Source of the DNA: Aliidiomarina taiwanensis | GTDB taxonomy: Bacteria; Pseudomonadota; Gammaproteobacteria; Enterobacterales; Alteromonadaceae | Length of the DNA: 64,000 bases | Reading direction: 5' to 3' | Assembly: GCF_003987015.1 (NCBI RefSeq) | Contig: NZ_PIPQ01000007.1 | Location: 1-64,000 of the forward strand | In this document: one piece after another, positions 28,264-37,102 of the stretch | How the letters are laid out: the number at the start of each line of letters is the position of its first letter | How positions within the stretch are numbered: the stretch's first letter is position 1 | Made by a program: the position numbers and the translations under genes | Notes under the pieces: generated by a model | What the model was told of the DNA's origin: nothing | Databases searched by the model: none | The model's input: the letters and a program-made list of their open reading frames with translations, nothing else

Positions 28264-29937
28264 ATGCACATTGTTCGTTTTGCTGTCACCCTTCTGTTTC
28301 TGGTGTTTAGTGCCCCTTTGTTTGCGCACACCACCTTGTACCATAACTTCACCGGCTATACCTTTGTCGAAGGGCATGGTGAACATGCCGCCTTAAACCG
28401 GTTTACAACCATGCTGGTGCGTGAAGGGAAAATTGTTGCCACAGGCGACAGCGGTCTATTCGAATTGGCTCCTGATGCCGAGCGAGTCGACTTAGCTGGA
28501 CGTATTGTGTTGCCAGGCCTTATTGACGCCCATGGCCATGTCACAGGCCTTGGGCAAAACCTATCAGAGCTTGATTTGCGTGGTCTCACTAGCCGCACAT
28601 CGGCGGTCGCACAGGTGGCCAATTACGCGGAAGCGAACATTGAGCTCCCGTGGATAATCGGGCGTGGTTGGAACCAAGTTATATGGCCTGAACAGAGCTT
28701 CCCAACGCGTCAAGACCTCGACCAGGTTTTAAGCGACCGTCCTGTTTGGCTGACCCGCATTGACGGCCACGCTGGCTGGGCCAATAGCCGTGCGCTTGAA
28801 ATAGCAGGCATCACCCGCGACACCCCCTCGCCTGCAGGCGGTGAAATTGTAAAAGATGAACAGGGCGAGCCCACAGGTATTCTTATCGACACAGCCATGG
28901 CATTGGTGCGCAAACACATACCAGCGGCCAGTGACGAACAAGTCATGGCCTATCAAGAAGCTGCTTTTCAGCAATTGCTTAGCGAAGGCATTACCCAAGC
29001 TCACGATGCTGGCGTAAGCAAACAAGCCCTACTAAGCTACCAAGCTCATGCCGAAGCCGGCAACATGATCCGGATACACGCCATGCTCAGTGCCAGTGAC
29101 CCTGCACTGGAAAGCCTGTTGGCGGAAGGCCCTCACCGCACCGACAACCACTTACTACAAGTACGCAGCGTTAAAATATATGGCGACGGGGCACTTGGTA
29201 GCCGGGGCGCGGCTTTACTCAAACCCTATAGCGACGACGCTGAAAACTCCGGGCTATTAGTCACCCCAGAAGTTGAAGTTGCGCGTTTGTTCAACCTCGC
29301 CATTGAACACGACTTCCAAGTGAACTACCACGCAATTGGTGACTACACAAACCGTTTAGCACTTGACACCTTTGAAGGTATTTTCCAAGCGCAAGGTACC
29401 GACAAAACAGACTTACGTCACCGTATTGAGCACGCACAAATTATTCACCCAAACGACATTCCGCGCTTTAAAGAGCTTGGTATTACCCCTTCCATGCAGC
29501 CCACGCATGCGACAAGCGACATGAATATGGCTGAAGACCGCTTAGGCAGCACCCGTTTGGCAGGGGCCTATGCATGGCGTACCTTTTTAGACCAAGGAAG
29601 TTTAGTAGCTGCTGGCTCTGACTTTCCCGTTGAATTAAGCAACCCCTTTTATGGCATTCATGCTGCTGTCACACGTCAAGACAGAAACAACCAACCAGTC
29701 GACGGTTGGCACCCTGAGCAAGCCATGACAGTTGCTGAGGCCTTACGCAGCTTTACCATTGACGCAGCCTGGGCAGGGCATTACGAAGACGTCACCGGCA
29801 GTTTAGAGCCTGGTAAATTTGCCGACTTTATTGTCGTCGACAAAGACCCATTCAAAATCAAGCCAAGCAACCTATGGCGTGTTAAAGTATTAAGTACCTA
29901 CATTGCTGGCCAGCGGCGCTATCAGCTGCAACCATAA
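28264..29937 (+). CDS. Secreted amidohydrolase (YtcJ-like, Amidohydro_3 family)
   Basis: A metal-dependent hydrolase of the amidohydrolase superfamily, 557 aa. A signal peptide (residues 1-21, ending LFAHT) points to the periplasm. The metal-binding GLIDAHGHVTG motif lies at about residue 87. The YtcJ-type features GRGWNQ, the Lys-containing VKIYGDGALGSRGA, RIEHAQI and AGSDFPVE follow in order. The substrate cannot be read from sequence. It follows the propeller lipoprotein and precedes a DUF3369 gene with a 25-base gap. Confidence 0.88.
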   Translation: MHIVRFAVTLLFLVFSAPLFAHTTLYHNFTGYTFVEGHGEHAALNRFTTMLVREGKIVATGDSGLFELAPDAERVDLAGRIVLPGLIDAHGHVTGLGQNLSELDLRGLTSRTSAVAQVANYAEANIELPWIIGRGWNQVIWPEQSFPTRQDLDQVLSDRPVWLTRIDGHAGWANSRALEIAGITRDTPSPAGGEIVKDEQGEPTGILIDTAMALVRKHIPAASDEQVMAYQEAAFQQLLSEGITQAHDAGVSKQALLSYQAHAEAGNMIRIHAMLSASDPALESLLAEGPHRTDNHLLQVRSVKIYGDGALGSRGAALLKPYSDDAENSGLLVTPEVEVARLFNLAIEHDFQVNYHAIGDYTNRLALDTFEGIFQAQGTDKTDLRHRIEHAQIIHPNDIPRFKELGITPSMQPTHATSDMNMAEDRLGSTRLAGAYAWRTFLDQGSLVAAGSDFPVELSNPFYGIHAAVTRQDRNNQPVDGWHPEQAMTVAEALRSFTIDAAWAGHYEDVTGSLEPGKFADFIVVDKDPFKIKPSNLWRVKVLSTYIAGQRRYQLQP

Positions 29938-29962
29938 TTAATCTTTGGAAGGCGCATACTTC

Positions 29963-30916
29963 ATGGACAATTTATTTCTCTTTGCAGACGACACCAACCC
30001 AGCGGAGCAAACGGACTCTGTCGCCCCCTTCCAAGTACTCATCGTCGATGACGACGAAGAAATTCATGTTATTACCAAAATGGCCTTAAACGACTTCGAA
30101 CTTGACGGTCGTTCGCTTGAATTTACCTCAGTGTATTCGGCGGCTGAAGCACGTGAAATTCTCAGTCAACGAGACGACTTTGCCATGATGCTGCTTGATG
30201 TAGTGATGGAAAACGACCACGCAGGACTCGAACTTGCCAAATGGACCCGTGAAGAGCTAAAGAATAAAATGGTCCGTATTGTGCTGCGCACTGGGCAGCC
30301 AGGCCAAGCTCCGGAAGAGCAAGTAATTGCCAAGTACGAAATAGATGACTACAAAGAAAAAACCGAGCTCACCTACCGTAAGCTCATGACACTGATGTAC
30401 TCTAGCTTACGTGCTTTTCGTGACCTGCAAGCCATTGAGAACTACAAGTCAGGCCTAGAGCGCATTATTATCGCCTCGGCTGAAATTTTTAATGCCCGCT
30501 CCATGAACCAACTCAGCCAAGGTATTCTTGAGCAGCTCGTGGCCCTACTTACCCGCTCGAATACTGCGGCTTACTACCGTATTGATGGCTTCACCGCTTC
30601 CTGTGATCAGCTGCAGCCCATGCATATTGTGGCAGCCACAGGAGCTTACATCGAAAAAATAGGCAATACAGTTCACGACCTCATCGATACAGACGTGGTA
30701 GAAAAACTCAACCTCCGGGCAAACCCTGTCGATTTCGAAATCATTGGGAATACCTACTATGGAATGTATAAAGCTTCAGCAAACCATTCTTATTTATTAT
30801 ATATTTCAGGCATAACAGAGCTCGACCCAACCGAGCGAAAGCTGCTCGATATGTTTATGAACAATACGGCCATTGCCTTCGAGCACGCCCAAACATATGC
30901 CAATGAAAATGAGTAA
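29963..30916 (+). CDS. Response regulator with DUF3369 domain
   Basis: A 317 aa cytoplasmic protein. The receiver domain (about 25-145) has the acidic pocket VDDDEE and a phosphoacceptor Asp in MLLDVVMEND. A DUF3369 domain follows (about 165-315; YKSGLERIIIASAEIFNARS). In many relatives this pair is followed by an HD-GYP or kinase domain; here the protein stops, so it probably signals through a partner. The ATG at 29963 has GGAAGG ten bases upstream; an ATG six codons earlier is less likely. It ends four bases before pdxH. Confidence 0.88.
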   Translation: MDNLFLFADDTNPAEQTDSVAPFQVLIVDDDEEIHVITKMALNDFELDGRSLEFTSVYSAAEAREILSQRDDFAMMLLDVVMENDHAGLELAKWTREELKNKMVRIVLRTGQPGQAPEEQVIAKYEIDDYKEKTELTYRKLMTLMYSSLRAFRDLQAIENYKSGLERIIIASAEIFNARSMNQLSQGILEQLVALLTRSNTAAYYRIDGFTASCDQLQPMHIVAATGAYIEKIGNTVHDLIDTDVVEKLNLRANPVDFEIIGNTYYGMYKASANHSYLLYISGITELDPTERKLLDMFMNNTAIAFEHAQTYANENE

Positions 30917-30920
30917 TTGT

Positions 30921-31565
30921 ATGAGTATCGACAAAATACGCCGTGAATATGACCGTAACGCTTTACACCAAGACCACCTTCACCCTGAACCCCATGAGCA
31001 ATTCAAGCTATGGTTTGATGCGGCTGTAAACTCAAAAGAGCTTATCGACCCTACCGCCATGCTGCTGGCCACTTATCACCCTCAGCATTTTTTAAGCCAG
31101 CGCATTGTTTTACTGAAAGGCTCAAGCCCTGAGGGTTATGTTTTTTATACCAACTACAACAGCAATAAAGCGCAAACGTTACTGAGCACCCCTCAGTGCA
31201 ACCTGCACTTCGCTTGGCTCCCTCTCGAACGCCAAGTGTCTATTTCAGGCGTAGCTGAAAAACTGTCCGACGCCGACAACGACACCTACTTCGCCTCTCG
31301 CCCACGCAACAGTCAACTGGCAGCGTGGGCTTCGGAACAAAGTAAACCTATTGCCGACAGGCACGCTCTTGACACCCAGTTCCATGCTCTTGAAGAGCGC
31401 TTTAAAGACGAGCCCAGCATTCCCCGCCCGCCACATTGGGGCGGCTTCATTGTGAAGCCCACCCAGTATGAGTTTTGGCAAGGCGCTAAAGCCCGCTTGC
31501 ACGACCGGTTTGTGTATACCCGCCTTGCCGACAACACTTGGCAGCAACAACGGCTACAGCCCTAA
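30921..31565 (+). CDS. pdxH: Pyridoxamine 5'-phosphate oxidase
   Basis: This FMN enzyme converts pyridoxine or pyridoxamine 5'-phosphate to pyridoxal 5'-phosphate. It is 214 aa from the ATG at 30921 (MSIDKIRREY), matching the E. coli length. The family motifs SQRIVLLKG, YTNYNSNKA, RQVSISGVAE and the C-terminal WGGFIVKPTQYEFWQG are all present. Upstream in-frame ATGs lie within the preceding gene and are not needed. Confidence 0.96.
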   Translation: MSIDKIRREYDRNALHQDHLHPEPHEQFKLWFDAAVNSKELIDPTAMLLATYHPQHFLSQRIVLLKGSSPEGYVFYTNYNSNKAQTLLSTPQCNLHFAWLPLERQVSISGVAEKLSDADNDTYFASRPRNSQLAAWASEQSKPIADRHALDTQFHALEERFKDEPSIPRPPHWGGFIVKPTQYEFWQGAKARLHDRFVYTRLADNTWQQQRLQP

Positions 31566-31566
31566 C

Positions 31567-32640
31567 TTACTCTTCGGTAACGCTTTGTGGCGGGGCTATT
31601 TTTAAGCGTTCGCCACAACGTTGCAGTTTTTGCCAAGTCAGCCCTGAAATAGACACTCCAAGCGCCAGCTGCTCTGCTTTCAGTGCCGCAGCACGCTCTC
31701 CCGGTATTCGCACAGGCGCCGAATCGTCTATAGGGGTGGCCTCTCGGCACCGCTGTAATAAATCATCGGTGACGTGTAAGAACTGCTCAGAACTTCCAAA
31801 AGCTTCAGGGTCCATGACTTGAATAAAGGCTGTATTACACTCGCCGTCTGACGCGCCTTGTACACGACCATAATTCGACAAAGCCATCGTCCATATTTCG
31901 CTCATTAAGCACAAACCATATCCTTTATAACCTAAGTCTAGGCCGCCCAAAGGCAATAAAGCACTGCGTGGCGCTTCACCAAAGTAGCTCGCAGGGTCAT
32001 TAGTTCCCTCCCCTTGCGCTGTCACCAAAGCTTCCCAAGGAAGTAGTTCTTCGTGGTCGTAAGCCTGTCGCACTTTGCCCGCAGCCGTCACAGACAAACT
32101 CATGTCTAGCAGTAATGGAGCGCTCGATGTCGGTACGCCCAGCGCATACGGGTTCGGGGAAAATACTCGCGACGTAGCGCCAAAGGGGGCAACACTGGCT
32201 TGAGCTGGAGTCGACACCACTATGTTGATAAGAAGTCCCTGGGCGGTTGCCTGCTCTAAATACGCCGCCAAGCTCGCCACATGCTCCATTCGACGCACCA
32301 CCAAGGTGCCTGTGCCGCAAGTTTGCGCCATGTCAATTGCGGCACTTACCGCTTGGGGCATCACATACAGCCCCGGTAAGTGCTCTGCATCCCAATGGGC
32401 CACAGCCGCCCGCGACTTAACCACTGTGGGTGTGCCCGTAGCCTTGGCGTTCCCTGTCACTAATTGTTTTACGTTATAGGGTAAGCGGCGTATACCATGG
32501 GTGCGAAAGCCCAGCAGGTCTCCCGCCAGTAATGACTCGGCCATCACCCGGGCCATCTTTGTTTCTGCGCCAGCGGTCACTAAGCATTTTTCAGCCCAGC
32601 TCCGCAATTCCTGGTATTGAATGCGCACATTATTTTGCAT
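31567..32640 (-). CDS. Ldh2-family malate/lactate/ureidoglycolate-type dehydrogenase
   Basis: An NAD(P)-dependent oxidoreductase of the Ldh_2 family (PF02615), 357 aa. The family signature GFRTHGIRRLP with the catalytic His lies near residue 50, and PNPYALGVPT and GGLDLGYKGYGLCLM follow. Substrate is uncertain: members oxidise malate, lactate, ureidoglycolate or reduce cyclic imino acids. The ATG at 32640 has GGAG five bases upstream. It converges on pdxH with a single intervening base and diverges from pfkA. Confidence 0.88.
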   Translation of the reverse strand: MQNNVRIQYQELRSWAEKCLVTAGAETKMARVMAESLLAGDLLGFRTHGIRRLPYNVKQLVTGNAKATGTPTVVKSRAAVAHWDAEHLPGLYVMPQAVSAAIDMAQTCGTGTLVVRRMEHVASLAAYLEQATAQGLLINIVVSTPAQASVAPFGATSRVFSPNPYALGVPTSSAPLLLDMSLSVTAAGKVRQAYDHEELLPWEALVTAQGEGTNDPASYFGEAPRSALLPLGGLDLGYKGYGLCLMSEIWTMALSNYGRVQGASDGECNTAFIQVMDPEAFGSSEQFLHVTDDLLQRCREATPIDDSAPVRIPGERAAALKAEQLALGVSISGLTWQKLQRCGERLKIAPPQSVTEE

Positions 32641-32749
32641 AAAAACTCCGGCCAACAAAGAAAAATACAGTGTATCGTTAAATCGCCGCTTGGTCAGCGG
32701 CCTGATGTTCGTTAAGCTATCAGATCACGCCAAGCAACGGAGGAAGGAT

Positions 32750-33754
32750 GTGAAAAAAATTGCAGTAATTACCAGCGGTGGTGACGCACCAGGGATGAAC
32801 GCCTGTATTCGCGCTATTGTGAATACAGCTTGGCAGGAAGGCATCGACATTGTTGGTTACCGGCATGGGTTTCGAGGCATTGTAGAAGGGCTTTCCCAGC
32901 CTATTCACCCCGACGACATGCGGCTTGTGAGCCAACGGGGGGGAACCTTTTTAAAAAGTGCACGCTACCCCGAGTTCCAGCGTGACGATATCGCGATTCA
33001 AGCAGCAGAGCAGCTAGACGCCGACGGCGTCGATGCACTTATCGTGATAGGTGGTGACGGCTCTTTTCGTGGTGCTCATCATTTATCGAAGTTTTGGTCG
33101 AAGCAAGTCATCGGTATTCCTGGCACTATCGACAACGACTTAACCGGTACAGATGTTGCCATCGGCTTTAGCACCGCCGTCGACAATGCCGTCGAAGCCA
33201 TTGACAAAATTCGTGAAACAGCTGAAGCCATGGCCCGCGTATTTATTATTGAAGTCATGGGCCGCCGCGCTGGTTTTCTCGGTTTGCATGCTGCCATAGC
33301 AGCCGCTGCAGAAGCCATGATATTGCCAGAAATCGACCCACAGCCTAGCCTAGGCGACTTAGCGGATAATATTCGACAAGCCCGTAAGAAATTTCCCGAC
33401 GGCAGCTACATCGTTATTTTATCTGAAAACCTTTGGCCAGGCGGTGTCCACGGCCTAGCTGAAAACTTAAGCCAGGCGACTCAAATAACCTGCCATCCCT
33501 GCCCTCTTGGGCATTTACAGCGTGGGGGCCGCCCGAATGCCCAAGACCGAATTTTAGCGACCCAGCTGGGCCAGTCGGCTATCTCGGCTATATTAAGTGG
33601 CAGCAGCGACATGATGATAGGCTTTGCCAATGAACATGTTGTGGAAGTACCCATTACGCGTACCTTCACACGAGACAAGCCCCTAGACCAAAGCCTTGTC
33701 GACTTACAGTTTAGCCTTCAAGGCGTAAATTTCACTTCTGAAAATGGCCGCTAA
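32750..33754 (+). CDS. pfkA: ATP-dependent 6-phosphofructokinase
   Basis: Phosphorylates fructose 6-phosphate in glycolysis. It is 334 aa from a GTG at 32750 that follows GGAGG by six bases; the earlier in-frame sequence is not homologous. Motifs: ITSGGDAPGMN (nucleotide loop), GGDGS and PGTIDND. Gly in these two places, rather than the Asp and Lys of pyrophosphate enzymes, indicates ATP use. The MGRRAG motif (substrate binding) is present. Confidence 0.95.
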   Translation: MKKIAVITSGGDAPGMNACIRAIVNTAWQEGIDIVGYRHGFRGIVEGLSQPIHPDDMRLVSQRGGTFLKSARYPEFQRDDIAIQAAEQLDADGVDALIVIGGDGSFRGAHHLSKFWSKQVIGIPGTIDNDLTGTDVAIGFSTAVDNAVEAIDKIRETAEAMARVFIIEVMGRRAGFLGLHAAIAAAAEAMILPEIDPQPSLGDLADNIRQARKKFPDGSYIVILSENLWPGGVHGLAENLSQATQITCHPCPLGHLQRGGRPNAQDRILATQLGQSAISAILSGSSDMMIGFANEHVVEVPITRTFTRDKPLDQSLVDLQFSLQGVNFTSENGR

Positions 33755-33816
33755 CTGCGATAATATGGCCGCGTCTTCAAACGAAAGCGCTGTTATTCAT
33801 TGAGAGGTATTGGATT

Positions 33817-34734
33817 TTGACCTACGCCATCCCAGCTACTGTTTCTTTAGATGAGCCTGTACGTAGTTACTTCGGTGCTGATATTGCCACCGAGTTAACT
33901 GCAAACAGCACGCATTTAATTGGTTTTGGATTTGACGGTACCGCCTGTTTCCGTAAGGGAACACGTTACGGGCCCGACGGCCTGCGCGCCGTATCAGAAG
34001 ACATTGAATCCTATTCACCTTACCTAGACGCAGATCTTGAAGATCACGCTTTTTATGACTTAGGTAATTTACAGCTAGGTGATAGCACAGACGTTGAAAG
34101 CCAATGGCGCTATGCCACAGACACCTTTAATAGCATTTTTGCGCCTATTAATTTGGTCGAGTCCGGCATAAAAGTACTGACATTAGGAGGCGAACATTCT
34201 ATATCTTACGCGCCTATTGCCAAGTATTTACAACAATACCCCGACCTGGTGCTGCTGCATTTAGACGCCCATGCGGACTTGCGCGACGGCTTCGATGGTT
34301 TTCATTACTCCCATGCCTCTATTATTCGTAGAGCCCTCGACCATTTTGGCCCAGACCATCAGCTTATTCAGTATGGCATTCGCTCAGGAACCCGCGACGA
34401 GTACCAGTGGATGCACAAGCACCAAACAGTGCGAACTTCTCGAGAGGCCTTTTTACAAAGCGTGGCCGACATTCCGGCCAATCGCCCAATTTATCTAACC
34501 CTCGATTTAGACTATTTCGATCCGTCTTACTTACCTGGTACAGGTACACCAGAGCCAGGTGGTGAAGACTTTCATTCGTTTGTCGCCTTAATAAAACTAT
34601 TACGTGCGCGTAACTTCGTTGGGGCCGATGTGGTCGAGTTATCTCCTGAAATTGACCCAACAGGAAACTCGAATGTATTTGCCGCTAAAGTAGTCCGCGA
34701 GGTCATACTCGCTTTAGAAGGAAGTCGGTCATGA
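33817..34734 (+). CDS. speB: Agmatinase / ureohydrolase (SpeB-like)
   Basis: A member of the arginase/agmatinase family, 305 aa. All binuclear manganese ligands are visible: His127 (GGEHS), Asp150-His152-Asp154 (DAHAD) and Asp230/Asp232 (LDLDYFDP). The start is TTG at 33817 with GAGAGG nine bases upstream. The stop overlaps the speA start by four bases (ATGA), so the pair is translationally coupled. Next to arginine decarboxylase, the natural substrate is agmatine, giving putrescine and urea; this is inference from context. Confidence 0.9.
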   Translation: MTYAIPATVSLDEPVRSYFGADIATELTANSTHLIGFGFDGTACFRKGTRYGPDGLRAVSEDIESYSPYLDADLEDHAFYDLGNLQLGDSTDVESQWRYATDTFNSIFAPINLVESGIKVLTLGGEHSISYAPIAKYLQQYPDLVLLHLDAHADLRDGFDGFHYSHASIIRRALDHFGPDHQLIQYGIRSGTRDEYQWMHKHQTVRTSREAFLQSVADIPANRPIYLTLDLDYFDPSYLPGTGTPEPGGEDFHSFVALIKLLRARNFVGADVVELSPEIDPTGNSNVFAAKVVREVILALEGSRS

Positions 34735-36644
34735 ATTCATCTTGGACCATTGAAGATTCAGAAGATTTATACGGTGTAAACCGCTGGGGTGCTGGGTATT
34801 TCAGCATTGGTGAAAACGGCAATATCCAGGTGTCGCCCAACCACCGTAAGCCCGAAGTTGGGATTGATATGGCGGAAGTGCTCGCGGAAATGAAGGCGGA
34901 AGGCATTCAATTCCCCGCGGTTATCCGCTTTCATGACATTTTGCGTTCGCAAGTGGAAATTTTAAACGAAACCTTTCGCGACACCATTGCCGAGGCTGAA
35001 TATGAAGGTCAGTACATTGGTGTTTACCCCATTAAGGTAAACCAAATGCGCGAAGTCGTTGAAGAAATATTGGACGCAGGCGAACCCTACAACTATGGTC
35101 TGGAAGCAGGTTCTAAGCCTGAGCTGATGGCTGTTATGGCTTATAACGACAATCCCGACGCCCTGACCATTTTGAATGGTTATAAAGACGAAGACTACCT
35201 CACCATGGCTTTGCTAGGACGCCAACTGCAACGCAAAATGATCGTGGTCATCGAAAAGTTCTCTGAACTTGAAATGCTCATGCGCCTAGCCAAAAAGTAC
35301 AACGTTGAGCCTATGATAGGCTTGCGCTCAAAAATGATGGTGAAAAGCACTGGCAAGTGGTCAAGCTCGTCAGGCGACCGTGCCAAGTTCGGCTTGAGTA
35401 TTGCTGAAATTGTGAACGCCATTGACTACCTGAAGCAGCATGACATGCTGCACTGTGCCAAACTGCTGCACTTCCATATTGGCAGCCAATTGTCTGATAT
35501 TCGCAAAATCAAAGAAGCCGTCATTGAAGGCGCCCGCTTGTATGCCAAGCTACACCAAATGGGCGTACCTCTGGAGTACTTAGATATCGGCGGCGGTTTA
35601 GGTATTGATTATGACGGCTCAAGCAGCACCACTGACTCCTCCAGAAACTACTCCACGGAAGAGTATGTGGCCGACATTGTTTACAGTGTGAAGCAAATTT
35701 GTGACCTAGAAAAGGTGCCACACCCTAACTTGGTAAGCGAAAGTGGGCGAGTTATTACAGCACACCACAGCATGGTGGTCACCAATGTGGTAGGCGAAGT
35801 CAGTGTCACCGGCACCGAGTTTGATATCAGCCCGGAAGACGGCGAACATGTACTTGTAACCAATATGCGCGAGCTGGTGAATGCACCCGAAATGCACCCG
35901 CAAGAGCGTTACAACGACGCGGCAGCCTACAAGCAAAGCACCTACGAAGCTTTTAAGCTTGGTATTTTAACCATTGTCGAAATGGCAAAAATTGACACCA
36001 TGTACTGGCAAATTTTGACAGACATTGAACAGTCCCTCGACGAGGACACCCGCCAAATCCAAGAGTTAGACGACATTGGAAACCGGCTCGCCAGCCAGTA
36101 TTTAGCGAACTTCTCTATTTTTCAGTCTGCCGCCGACACCTGGGCTATTGGCCAGCTCCTGCCAATTGTGCCCTTACAGCGACTGAATGAAGAGCCAAAT
36201 ATTCGTTGTTCTATCGCAGACATCACCTGTGACAGCGACGGAAAAATTGGTAAGTACATAGAACACAACCAAATCAGTGAAAACATTCCAATGCATCGCT
36301 TAAAAAAGGATGAGGAATACACGATAGGTATGTTCCTAACCGGCGCCTACCAAGACGTCATGGGCGATATGCACAACCTATTTGGCCGTTTAACGGAAGT
36401 GCATATATTCAGCCACGACGAAGAGCCAGGTGCTTTCTACATTGAAGAAATAGTCCCAGGCCATTCCGCTGAGAAAGTGTTAGAAGCCATGCAGTACAAC
36501 ACCGACTACATGGCCAAAGTAGTGAAGAAATCCATCGACCGAGAAATTCGCCAGGGTAAAATACCACCACGCGAAGGCGTTCGTTGGACCGACTTCTACG
36601 AACGCTGCCTAGCCGGCACTACCTACTTAAGTAGCGGTAACTAA
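34731..36644 (+). CDS. speA: Biosynthetic arginine decarboxylase
   Basis: This pyridoxal-phosphate enzyme converts arginine to agmatine. It is 637 aa, the usual SpeA length. The cofactor Lys102 is in VYPIKVNQM, and the barrel motif HFHIGSQLSDI and the phosphate-binding YLDIGGGLGIDY follow. It overlaps the agmatinase gene by four bases, so the two steps from arginine to putrescine are made together. No polyamine-aminopropyl genes are adjacent. Confidence 0.97.
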   Translation: MNSSWTIEDSEDLYGVNRWGAGYFSIGENGNIQVSPNHRKPEVGIDMAEVLAEMKAEGIQFPAVIRFHDILRSQVEILNETFRDTIAEAEYEGQYIGVYPIKVNQMREVVEEILDAGEPYNYGLEAGSKPELMAVMAYNDNPDALTILNGYKDEDYLTMALLGRQLQRKMIVVIEKFSELEMLMRLAKKYNVEPMIGLRSKMMVKSTGKWSSSSGDRAKFGLSIAEIVNAIDYLKQHDMLHCAKLLHFHIGSQLSDIRKIKEAVIEGARLYAKLHQMGVPLEYLDIGGGLGIDYDGSSSTTDSSRNYSTEEYVADIVYSVKQICDLEKVPHPNLVSESGRVITAHHSMVVTNVVGEVSVTGTEFDISPEDGEHVLVTNMRELVNAPEMHPQERYNDAAAYKQSTYEAFKLGILTIVEMAKIDTMYWQILTDIEQSLDEDTRQIQELDDIGNRLASQYLANFSIFQSAADTWAIGQLLPIVPLQRLNEEPNIRCSIADITCDSDGKIGKYIEHNQISENIPMHRLKKDEEYTIGMFLTGAYQDVMGDMHNLFGRLTEVHIFSHDEEPGAFYIEEIVPGHSAEKVLEAMQYNTDYMAKVVKKSIDREIRQGKIPPREGVRWTDFYERCLAGTTYLSSGN

Positions 36645-36704
36645 CCAAAAAAGCAACAAAGCGTTTAAATCCTGACCACTCAGTCAGTATTTCGCAGAAA
36701 CCGT

Positions 36705-36733
36705 TTGACATTGCGGCCTCAAAAACGTTTAAT
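36705..36733 (+). promoter_or_regulatory. Promoter of tRNA-Phe
   Basis: A consensus -35 TTGACA (36705-36710), a 17-base spacer and -10 TTTAAT (36728-36733), followed by a C-rich stretch before the tRNA. A C/G-rich stretch here is typical of stringently controlled stable-RNA promoters. Confidence 0.8.
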
Positions 36734-36742
36734 TGCCCCCAC

Positions 36743-36818
36743 GCCCAGATAGCTCAGTCGGTAGAGCAGGGGATTGAAAATCCCCGTGTCGGTGGTTCGA
36801 TTCCGCCTCTGGGCACCA
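36743..36818 (+). tRNA. tRNA-Phe (GAA)
   Basis: A 76-base cloverleaf with an encoded CCA. The acceptor arms GCCCAGA and TCTGGGC pair, the anticodon arm GGGGA-TTGAAAA-TCCCC carries anticodon GAA, and the T arm contains GGTTCGATTCC. Discriminator A precedes CCA. Single-gene transcript with its own promoter and terminator. Confidence 0.97.
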
Positions 36819-36858
36819 AATATAAAAAAACCGCCCTTGTGGCGGTTTTTTTATATTT
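36818..36858 (+). terminator. Rho-independent terminator of tRNA-Phe
   Basis: A very strong perfect palindrome: CCGCC-CTTGT-GGCGG extended by A-rich/T-rich arms to 18 bases each side, with a T7 tract on both strands. A second copy of its core occurs at 37015-37051. Confidence 0.9.
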
Positions 36859-36867
36859 GGAATTCAG
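36831..36867 (+). repeat. 37-bp direct repeat, copy 1
   Basis: Identical 37-base sequence, starting CCGCCCTTGTGGCGG and ending GGAATTCAG, also found at 37015-37051. This copy includes the tRNA-Phe terminator. Confidence 0.95.
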
Positions 36868-36879
36868 TGGGCTGGATGA

Positions 36880-36965
36880 GAACCACCGATTGGTTCGACA
36901 AAAATGTCTGGAACATTTTTGGACGCACGCAGTGCGGGCCGAAGGCCGAGCCCCAGGGATGGGGC
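36880..36965. repeat. Chain of five consecutive hairpins between the direct repeats
   Basis: Five perfect inverted repeats follow each other with almost no spacer. They are GAACCA-N5-TGGTTC (36880-36896), AAAAATGT-N5-ACATTTTT (36900-36920), CGCAC-GCA-GTGCG (36924-36936), GGCC-GAA-GGCC (36937-36947) and GCCCC-N6-GGGGC (36950-36965). The first arm plus loop, GAACCACCGA, is the reverse complement of the T-arm segment of the neighbouring tRNA. An open frame runs through it but it does not look like a protein. Its nature is not known; a structured RNA or a mobile repeat are the main options. Confidence 0.7.
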
Positions 36966-37014
36966 GAGCATTCCGCCGCCCGAACACTCACCTTAAATAT
37001 CAACTCCAACCCCT

Positions 37015-37051
37015 CCGCCCTTGTGGCGGTTTTTTTATATTTGGAATTCAG
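37015..37051 (+). repeat. 37-bp direct repeat, copy 2 (terminator duplicate)
   Basis: A perfect second copy of the 37-base block at 36831-36867, again a terminator hairpin with a T7 tract. Together the copies bracket a 147-base segment holding the hairpin chain. Duplication of the terminator suggests insertion or tandem duplication at the tRNA 3' end. Confidence 0.95.
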
Positions 37052-37102
37052 CCTTTAATTTTTTTGTAGGTCATGCACTGCATAACGCACAACCCAAGCG
37101 CT

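Noticed and set aside
32621-32749. N-terminal extension of PfkA
   Set aside because: PfkA homology begins exactly at the GTG at 32750, which has a strong ribosome site.
36754-36987. Minus-strand open frame across the tRNA-Phe gene
   Set aside because: It is an antisense shadow of the tRNA (the GGIEPPTRGFSIP-type pattern is a known artefact) and continues through terminator and hairpin DNA.
36774-37058. Plus-strand open frame across the hairpin chain
   Set aside because: It starts inside the tRNA, runs through both terminators, and its composition follows the inverted repeats rather than a protein.
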